Made by a program: the position numbers and the translations under genes. The notes below the pieces were generated by a model that searched no databases, was not told the origin of the DNA, and worked only from the letters and a program-made list of their open reading frames with translations. From positions 2,515,001 to 2,579,000 of the forward strand of contig JAIGNY010001194.1 in the NCBI GenBank assembly GCA_020152595.1: DNA of 64,000 bases, given 5' to 3'. Shown here one piece after another: positions 60,201 to 64,000 of the stretch. Numbering within the stretch: position 1 is the first letter of the stretch; every line of letters begins with the position of its first letter. The stretch comes from Chiridota heheva. Taxonomy: Eukaryota > Echinodermata > Holothuroidea > Apodida > Chiridotidae.

Positions 60201-63200
60201 TCGTCAAACCTTTCATCCAGTCCCGGCTTCATGCTGTTTTTCTTCACTTTTAAGGATCCATCTTCCTCTGAGAAGTATGGTTGTAAGGCTGCAGACCCTA
60301 GCTGGTACACGGACACATCATGACATATGGTCGCAATCTGGATGAAAAAGGGAACGTTTTTGACAGCATTTGATCTTGTTCTAAGACTAAAAATGAAAAA
60401 AATATGAAATTCTGCAAGAATTGATCAATGTGGGGCAGAGAGACAATTACCATTCTGGTATAAGCAAATGATAGTAGATGAAGCAAGTCTGTAAGAATGG
60501 AAATGCGTTTACAGTATATTTAGCATGCTTACTGGGTGAAATGATCAACAAGAATGTGTTTACAGAATAAGTTCCTCATGCAAGAAAATAACCAATCATC
60601 ATGATAGAAAATGCTTACCTTATATTTAGCATGCTTAATACTGGGTGAAATAATCTACAAGAATATATATACAGAATAAATTCCTGAAGCAAGGAATTAA
60701 CCAAACAGCATGATAGAAAACACTAACCTTATCCGGCTTGACGATTCTCCACAGCAGGGCTTTGTGAAAAACAGTTAGATTTGCCAGGATGTTACCAGGA
60801 ACTGGAGCCATAAGAACAGGGTTGTGCTATAAAGAAAACAATAATTGTGTTAAACTTCTTTTTGTAAACAAAACTACAGTCACTGCCAAAACAAATGAAA
60901 CAAACAAAAAATTGATCTAAATATGAATGAATATGATGCAGGAAGTGTTTACAAAAATTATTAAACAAAGTTTCCATTGAGGTTGATAGCTAAAGTCCAA
61001 AAGTGACCCAGCGAGCAATTTTTTAAAGATAATTCGGATATTACTGGAAAAATTACTTGAAATGCTGTTTTGTTTAAACTATAGAGAAAGTCAGTTAGAG
61101 GGGCACAGTTTTTTGCCGTTGTGGATTTTGCTTTAATGGCTGTAGGAACTCCCCTTGAATTAATACTGAATGATGATATCTTATACAGAAGAGGTCAAAA
61201 TGTTTCTTTTCCTTTGTTTTATTTAATTTTATTGATCAAAAAAAAAAAAAACCGCTCCCCATGCCACAGTCAGTGTGCAATGCTTTTTTTAGAAAAGGCT
61301 CACAATTCGACTGCCCAGACATGGCCAGTGATGTCATGCTACAATGCATATATACACAAAAGTGCATAGCATATATGCACTGAAGTATGACATCACTGGC
61401 CATGTCTGGGCAGTTGGAATTGTGAGCCTTCTCATAGTTTGTTTGGTTCAACGGCATCACAACAGTGATGGTCTAATCATGCCGAGAATTAGATTACGTC
61501 AAAGATGATAAGAGAATGGAAAGTTGGGTAGAGTTCAGTAGGTAGGTAGAAGTCTAGAGATGGTTTAGGACAAGATAAGTTAGATGTAGTTATAGTAGCA
61601 GGTGAAGGAAGGAGATGATTTTTTCTGGGGAGTTTTTACAGAAGATCTCCCGAATGGAGTTGAAGGGTTTGAGGAAGATCTGGGGTTGGTGAAGCAAGGA
61701 CAGTCAATGAGGATGTGTTTGACTGTAAGGGACTCATGACAGTTATTGCAGAGAGGCGGGGGGAGTCAGTGAGAACACGTGAGGTGGGTGTGACCCATTC
61801 TGAGGCAAGTGAAGTAGACTTTACCTTTACGAGAGAAGTTGTGGGTAGTGCAGTTGATGGGAATGAAATGAGAATTAATGTTGGTAAAGTTTGTTTTCAG
61901 TGTGGGTGTTCCAATTTGATTGCCGGTGGTGACGGACATGGGAAACAATGAACTGTTTAATGTCAGCATGTGTTTTTGAAAAAGGGGTAGGGAGAGAATG
62001 AGAGATTGTTTGGCAGTCACGGCAGCTTTGTCATTGCCAGGGATACCCACTTGACTGGGTATCCATTAGAAACGGGATGCTTTTCTTGCATAGGGAGGGG
62101 GGGCGGGGGCGGTAAAAGGAGTTTATGAAGGATGAGGTAGGTGGTGGGGTTTTCCCATTTAAGGTTATGTAAGGAAGCAAGGAGAGAACTGGAGTCTGAA
62201 AAGATGGCAAAGTGGTTGAGGAGAAAGTCCTCACAGAAATTGCAGGCAAAAATGATGGCCTTCACCCAGCTGAAAAGATGGCCGAGTTGTTAGTTGCCTT
62301 TAAAATCACAATCAGGAGTTTATGGGTGAACTTCCTTGAGACAATTTTTTAGAAGTAGGGAATTTCTCATGTAAATAATTTACCCACAATACCAAGCATT
62401 AATAACACAAACTTCTATACACATGAGTAAACAAGCTTCAGATTTGTCTTTAGCATTATTCTGATGAAAAATCTACCACCAACTGCAAAACCTTGAACCA
62501 ATGAGGTCACATGGAATAGCTAGGATATACAGGAATATACCACTGAAATTATTGTTTTAAAGATGTAGATTTTCCTCATGATAAAGACAATTTAAAAAAA
62601 GTAATACTCTTGGACAGTAACAATTTAATGCAATGGAAACAATTTGAAAACAACTTTTGTAATGTAGCCCAGCCCCAAACTGTATTTTCAAGAATGTTTA
62701 GATTCTTTGCATGTATTTCATGCCAAAAGTCAATTTCTATTTTCATCATTGTGTCCAAAATTTCCCCCACATTTTCAGAAAAGGAGTAAAAACACTTTCA
62801 TTTAATTCTTAATTGTATCTTATGAAATAAAAAATCTGTTTAGCCAATATTTTACAGCACAATATGCATTGCAAAATCCTTTCATCATGTAAAGTTTGAT
62901 TGAATTTAAACACTTGTTTCACATCCCTTTCACTCCTGGTGTAATTTCAGAATAATCTGTGCATATAACACATCTGCAGTAATACTTACCTGAAAATACT
63001 CTTTCCACTGGTTTTCATATTGCACTATACATCCGGTCAACCCATCAAATGCAGAAATTCTCTTTTCCAGACTGAAGCACCTCAACCAGGTCTAAAAAGG
63101 TAAAAACAAAAATGTCCAATGAGTGAGTTAGTGATAAAAACAATTAATGACTGTGATAAGGAGGATTAATGATCAAATTGATTAATGACTGTGATTAAGT

Positions 63201-64000
63201 ATAAATAATGATAAAATTGATTAATGACTGGTAAAATAAAAACAGCTGGAATATTCAATTTGTATCATTTTAAGATTCAGTGCCTTTGTCCACAACAGCT
63301 CTCCAAGTTTCAGCGACAACCTTGAGAACCATCAGAGAAAGAAACAATGATAATATTTATGACCCACATGTATATACAAATGTTTTGCTCCTTTCCTGTA
63401 AAAAGTAACATTTCTAATTAGCCTTCCCACCCCATCCATATTTTTCTGTCAGGGGTTGCGGAGGTAGTTAGAGATTACCCTTGGGGTGTCAAACACAGAT
63501 TGCCAAGTGGCATAGACACAATTGTAATGAGGACTTCCTGTACAGATCCGCAAATAACATTATATTATCATTTCCAGAAAGTAAAACAATCGTGTCATCA
63601 TTGTTTGCCGAGTAGCAGATTTCTAAAACTTTTTAGAAGCAAAAAAAAATACAAAAAAAACAAACAATCAAACTAAATTTGTAGATTAATATGTTTTAGG
63701 GGTGCCACATCCCTGTCACCCAACCCGTACTATGAGATTTGTATCATAAATCTTTACTTTCTTTATCAATGTGGTTTAAGATGCTTTACTACTAAAGAAC
63801 AACAATGGAAGAAACTCAAGACAATTAAAATAGTGTTGTAAAAAAATACCTTTAAATCGATCCAACTTGGCCTGTCACATGGCGCCCCATTCAATGGTGC
63901 TGCATCCTCATGTATTCCTTCTACAAATAAATTCCACTCATTCTCCTTCACCTCGCCATTCTTCTTCATCATTTCTATGGCAACCAATAAAATAACTAGT
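38843..64000 (-). CDS. Dynein-heavy-chain-like gene, 3' half (DNHD1-like)
   Basis: Twelve minus-strand exons encode about 850 residues covering the region after AAA5 to the end of a dynein heavy chain. They run in correct order: the AAA6 region, the linker with CLALLHSVLSQRRMYASLG (dyneins: CFFHAVVQERRKFGPLG), and the C-terminal barrel with GVYIKGLYLRNASWD and IWLKPV. All have GT/AG splice sites and compatible phases, except for one extra base in exon 11. Residues usual in axonemal dyneins are changed (HWLLLENCQAVSQW for WV-LQNCHLA-SW). Divergence of this kind suggests the DNHD1 family, linked in vertebrates to sperm flagella; that assignment is inference. The motor AAA1-4 sites lie outside the window. 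Confidence 0.85.
39221..40585 (-). other. Intron 11 with a short MITE-B copy
   Basis: Non-coding. A compact foldback MITE-B lies at 40172-40363; the remainder is AT-rich without recognised features. Confidence 0.7.
40172..40363. repeat. MITE family B, short palindromic copy
   Basis: The left arm CTTTAAAGGAATGTTCCTGG through GATAGAGGACTA is mirrored by TAGTCCTCTATAATACG through AATATTACTTC. About 190 bp, nearly all stem. Confidence 0.75.
40586..41139 (-). CDS. Dynein-like gene, exon 11, with one extra base
   Basis: The acceptor ATGTTACAG gives FITTALSRSYQMESS, then EIQRFLKLLTKIQSDVTLLQ, SRWLSSG, VVGWMDDLESKLASVLEYC, then CFDLGAF and a stop. The neighbouring frame continues ESRAFLEAVVMEQAREEY and VVMETH to donor GTAAGT. 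This equals dynein E-x-x-RFN-LL-x-x-I-x-x-SL-x-L, PxxW, and FWL-x-x-x-F-x-x-QSFLTGVLQN-AR. The frame change falls at A5 G C5 (40673-40683, plus strand). Dropping one base makes both junction phases agree. Confidence 0.88.
41140..42342 (-). other. Intron 10 with a complete MITE-A
   Basis: Non-coding; MITE-A occupies 41731-42315. Confidence 0.7.
41731..42315. mobile_element. MITE family A, complete copy
   Basis: Ends TTAAAGGATTAGTTTAGGGG and CACTAAACTAAGTCCTTTAA are inverted repeats, with arms over 120 bp. TTAA at both edges could be the target duplication. Centre resembles 8560-8830 (CACAAAATTCCAGGA, GAATACATAAAGAC in reverse). Confidence 0.8.
42343..42545 (-). CDS. Dynein-like gene, exon 10
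   Basis: Acceptor TTTTCTCCAG and donor GTAAATT. Encodes QMPSSMGVGSLLGSIISCTL and then FDSMKGQVEAAHLGLMNSAP. It lies where dyneins have the poorly conserved stretch before the C-terminal helices, so identity comes from phase (0 in, 2 out) and position rather than similarity. Confidence 0.75.
42880..44480. repeat. 47-bp degenerate tandem repeat, about 33 copies
   Basis: Unit GATGACCTTCATGATAAAAC, then ATAATCAATCTTCGGCCATC, then TTGTTTA, with many indels. Copies around 43640-43720 and 43870-43950 are more alike than neighbours, showing higher-order duplication. Confidence 0.92.
44691..44928. repeat. Near-perfect palindrome with 115-bp arms
   Basis: The left arm ACAGCTACTATTTCAAAATG through AACTCTGTACCAGAAC is repeated inverted as GTTCTGGTACAGAG-type through GAAGCTGT, with a centre of about 15 bp. 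A foldback transposon is likely. Confidence 0.88.
44999..45188 (-). CDS. Dynein-like gene, exon 9
   Basis: Begins by completing Trp with DLQTFQSALRCVSIADYPAA and ends VVPWKNAV at donor GTAAGT. The DL-x-x-x-x-x-AL start matches dynein 'DLEISLRQL' after GWN. Phase 2 in, 0 out. Confidence 0.82.
45370..45880. repeat. Purine-rich minisatellite, about 37-42 bp units
   Basis: Unit GGGAGGGAGGTGAGACAGCG, then AGATGGAGGAGAGCAAAA. The right end degrades to 22-bp GAGGGAGGAGAGCGAGAAGG units. The plus strand is almost all purine for 500 bp, so triplex or G-quadruplex structures are possible. Confidence 0.95.
46090..47060. repeat. 20-bp AT-rich tandem repeat, degenerate
   Basis: Unit TTTCTTTGTTGATATTTATA, homogeneous at 46480-46740 and diverged at the flanks. 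Confidence 0.92.
47077..47174 (-). CDS. Dynein-like gene, exon 8 (signature segment)
   Basis: Encodes PLSEIVFCLALLHSVLSQRR, then MYASLGFKGKYYW. It matches the most recognisable C-terminal dynein motif (LLFGLCFFHAVVQERRKFG, PLGWN). Acceptor CTTTTGCAG, donor GTGAGT, phase 0 in, 2 out. Confidence 0.9.
47175..48908 (-). other. Intron 7 with MITE-B
   Basis: Non-coding; 48056-48616 is a full MITE-B. Confidence 0.7.
48056..48616. mobile_element. MITE family B, complete copy
   Basis: Ends TTTAAAGGAATATTCCCATG and CATGGCAATATTCCATTAAG are inverted, with arms about 170 bp. TTAA-like edges. No coding sequence. Other copies at 49483, 40172 and 27100. Confidence 0.8.
48909..49045 (-). CDS. Dynein-like gene, exon 7
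   Basis: Acceptor TTCATTGCAG; encodes GLILKHSLKRVCAMMFDFKS through MKVGLNK, donor GTAAGA. It occupies the place of dynein 'KMTNEPPKGLRANL'. Phase 1 in, 0 out. Confidence 0.78.
49249..49345 (-). mobile_element. LINE 3' tip, severely 5'-truncated
   Basis: Minus strand ends in CAAACAAACAAACTAG after GCCGTTAAGCCCTCATC. Same tip as at 58183 and related to 61436. Confidence 0.7.
49483..49864. mobile_element. MITE family B, complete copy with TTAA edges
   Basis: TTAAAGGAATATAACCATGG at left and CCATGGGAATATTCCTTTAA at right, with inverted arms. Confidence 0.82.
50162..51522. mobile_element. Non-autonomous DNA transposon with CAGTG termini
   Basis: Terminal repeats CAGTGCTGTCAGAA and TTCTGACGGCACTG, flanked by TATTTT at 50156-50161 and 51523-51528. 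The interior has a G-run, a field of AAAATGAAGGAAATT-type units and no transposase. CAGTG ends suggest a hAT-like origin, although the visible duplication is 6 bp rather than 8. Confidence 0.8.
51767..52013 (+). mobile_element. MITE-C copy 2, inside MITE-A
   Basis: Same element as 31607-31858, with CTCCTTAAA at 51776 and TTTAAGGAG at 52002. Confidence 0.85.
52855..52950 (-). pseudogene. Decayed duplicate of exon 6, copy 1
   Basis: Plus strand GGTGAATCTGCAGTGCTGAC, then AAGGATCAACCTGAGC matches exon 6 (GGAGAATCTGCAGTGGTGAC, AAGGAACAACCTGAAG). The minus frame still reads STVHP but then hits a stop. Confidence 0.75.
53041..54480. repeat. 20-bp minisatellite, about 70 copies
   Basis: Unit TAATAAGCTCATAGTAATCA, with variants AAGCCCATAG and AGGCTCATAG. 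It lies between two decayed copies of exon 6. Confidence 0.97.
54545..54735 (-). pseudogene. Decayed duplicate of exon 6, copy 2
   Basis: Shares GGGGTGGACAGTTCTGGG and the flanking CCTTCCCCCTCCCCCACACA and ACACTACAAAGTCAGTCAAG with the segment at 52930-53020. Coding frame lost. Confidence 0.7.
54782..54998 (-). CDS. Dynein-like gene, exon 6
   Basis: Encodes HLLEIPLSTDEDKTTSKQDA, an acidic Ser/Asp-rich insert (SSDGDISDRDSDKEL), then STVHPNFRLFLVTTADSPPLP. The dynein core is HPDFRLWLTSYPSPKFP. The insert before it is unusual for dyneins. Acceptor CCAAACAG, donor GTTATG (weak). Phase 0 in, 1 out. Confidence 0.85.
54999..56095 (-). other. Intron 5 with a SINE
   Basis: Non-coding; the SINE is at 55762-56040. 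Confidence 0.7.
55762..56040 (+). mobile_element. tRNA-derived SINE, second copy
   Basis: TGGTGTAGCGCTTATCA and GGCTTCAAGCC are A- and B-box-like, with the same body as 10463-10733 (TATCAAAGGCC, CGTACGTCGTACCTGT, GTATTAAGCGTTTCGTGATA). Tail CTCGTCGTCGTC. No clear target duplication. Confidence 0.88.
56096..56310 (-). CDS. Dynein-like gene, exon 5
   Basis: Encodes FTMRHPTASLWDYCDQIGLQ, SHSLSLGTPAQMKQATKLLK and NGHWLLLENCQAVSQWDSEF. Dyneins have ISLGQGQG-A-x-I-x-x-A-x-x-G-W-x-LQNCHL-x-x-W here; LENCQ instead of LQNCH is a family-level change. Acceptor ATCGTACAG, donor GTGATA. Phase 1 in, 0 out. Confidence 0.88.
56752..57296. repeat. 19-bp minisatellite, about 28 copies
   Basis: Unit ATTCACCTGTTATTAAAGC or AAAAC. 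Two subtypes (AAAGC, AAAAC) alternate in runs. Confidence 0.97.
57640..58075 (+). mobile_element. Possible LINE 3' end
   Basis: Ends ATTGAATGAAATAAATAATA after GGCTGGAGGCCTGAACATTG, a pattern often seen at LINE 3' ends. The upstream open frame is not recognisable. Weak. Confidence 0.35.
58183..58880 (-). mobile_element. I-clade-like LINE, RNase H and 3' tail
   Basis: Minus strand reads VGIPGNDRAD, ALNLPYPFP, DCWQTSWDSQIDNKLYDIHP, then LPPPLLAPRPLCNNCHFPLT with VHHVLLACPLY, and ends in (AAAC)n. This is the RNase H end plus the Cys-rich tail of I-like LINEs. Nearly frame-intact until a stop near 58600. Confidence 0.8.
59330..60010 (-). mobile_element. RTE-like LINE, C-terminal fragment with zinc finger
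   Basis: MYGSETWTICASQERKLHSF, SNEVLAMAVMSSMFTLLKQH, RWLGHVRHMDDGRFPNVLLY, GELKQG, and in another phase CQNCSRICLSTIGLHCHSRE. The family typically has RWLGHV-RM-D-RIPK-LLYGEL and a terminal C-x2-C-GR-C-SRIGL-SH-R-C finger. Confidence 0.85.
60118..60337 (-). CDS. Dynein-like gene, exon 4
   Basis: Encodes IATICHDVSVYQLGSAALQP, then MKPGLDERFDDLMALTSPQV, PVVFVLPSSS. Dyneins have PLIFVLSPGADP here. Acceptor TTTCATCCAG, donor GTAAGA. Phase 0 in, 1 out. Confidence 0.85.
60338..60727 (-). other. Intron 3
   Basis: Contains two related segments around GTTTACAGTATATTTAGCATG (60508) and TTACCTTATATTTAGCATGC (60615), period about 107 bp. Confidence 0.6.
60728..60826 (-). CDS. Dynein-like gene, exon 3
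   Basis: Encodes HNPVLMAPVPGNILANLTVF and HKALLWRIVKPDK. Dyneins: LNAFQKLLLLRCLRPDK. Acceptor TTCTTTATAG, donor GTTAGT. Phase 0 at both ends. Confidence 0.88.
61297..61433. repeat. Hairpin element with arms of about 45 bp, nearly perfect
   Basis: GGCTCACAATTCGACTGCCC and AGACATGGCCAGTGATGTCA on the left, TGACATCACTGGCCATGTCT and GGGCAGTTGGAATTGTGAGC on the right. The inner part is itself partly self-complementary (TGCATATATAC/GCATATATGCA). It is either a very small foldback element or a structured transcript. Confidence 0.88.
61436..62275 (-). mobile_element. I-clade-like LINE, RNase H and 3' tail, second copy
   Basis: Minus strand reads MGIPGNDKAAVTAKQSLILS, then TCLRMGHTHLTCSH (typical LTRLRIGHTHLTHS), with a Cys-containing tail and a GATTAGACCATCACTGTTGT 3' end. 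It is diverged from the copy at 58183, and its 3' end adjoins the hairpin at 61297-61433. Confidence 0.8.
62276..62989. other. Remainder of intron 2, nothing recognised
   Basis: AT-rich, no supported feature. Confidence 0.4.
62990..63091 (-). CDS. Dynein-like gene, exon 2
   Basis: Encodes TWLRCFSLEKRISAFDGLTG and CIVQYENQWKEYFQ. Dyneins: W-x-x-I-x-x-L-x-x-x-x-x-F-x-GL, then W-x-x-x-F. Acceptor CCTTTTTAG, donor GTAAGT. Phase 0 both ends. Confidence 0.87.
63092..63849 (-). other. Intron 1 (within the window)
   Basis: Contains GATTAATGACTGTGAT-type short repeats at 63130-63230 and nothing else supported. Confidence 0.6.
63850..64000 (-). CDS. Dynein-like gene, first exon in window (5' end beyond edge)
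   Basis: Open to the window edge. Encodes LVILLVAIEMMKKNGEVKEN, EWNLFVEG, then APCDRPSWIDLK, donor GTATTT. Matches the dynein segment FLL-x-I-x-x-G-x-I-x-x-EEW-x-FLL-G, P-W-x-x. Confidence 0.88.

Larger units (their letters stand above)
60827..62989 (-). other. Intron 2 with hairpin and LINE tail
   Basis: Non-coding apart from the listed repeats. Confidence 0.7.

Overview
This is eukaryotic, AT-rich, intron-bearing DNA, most like the genome of a marine invertebrate animal; the phylum cannot be fixed from the sequence. Two things dominate. The first is a decayed Maverick/Polinton (a virus-like self-synthesising DNA transposon) of about 14.6 kb at 8950-23512. The second is the 3' half of a split gene for a dynein-heavy-chain-like protein on the minus strand, from beyond the right edge down to 38843.

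Layout. 1-8.9 kb holds a decayed multicopy gene, a LINE scrap, foldback elements, AT microsatellites, one C-type-lectin-like exon and copies of a MITE (family A). 8.95-23.5 kb is the Polinton, inserted in the end of a MITE-A copy. Its leftward genes are three PC4-like paralogues, two capsid-type remnants, an integrase with chromodomain, and a packaging ATPase. Its rightward genes are a protein-primed DNA polymerase B and four uncharacterised genes. A CR1/L2-like LINE sits between the two gene sets, and a tRNA-derived SINE with its target duplication sits among the PC4 copies. 24.2-25.1 kb has a PAN/apple-like exon on the minus strand. With the lectin exon at 6.5 kb it may belong to one gene whose intron received the Polinton. 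26-34 kb contains a snapback repeat, an RTE-type LINE tail, a T-rich repeat field and a degraded I-clade-like LINE split by a MITE. 34.9-38.2 kb holds two minisatellites. 38.8-64 kb is the dynein-like gene: twelve exons whose splice phases agree throughout except for one extra base in a homopolymer in exon 11, with introns full of minisatellites, nested MITEs, LINE tails, a SINE and palindromes.

Most unusual observation. The right-hand Polinton genes end in perfect matches to the metazoan histone-mRNA 3' stem-loop, one with a purine-rich histone-downstream-like element. A decayed copy lies in the left inverted repeat facing the leftward genes. Four right-hand genes or remnants are preceded by a shared promoter-like module, and both ends of the element carry about 115-bp palindromes. 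Together these suggest an element whose transcripts were processed like replication-dependent histone mRNAs. This is inference from sequence and no expression data are available.
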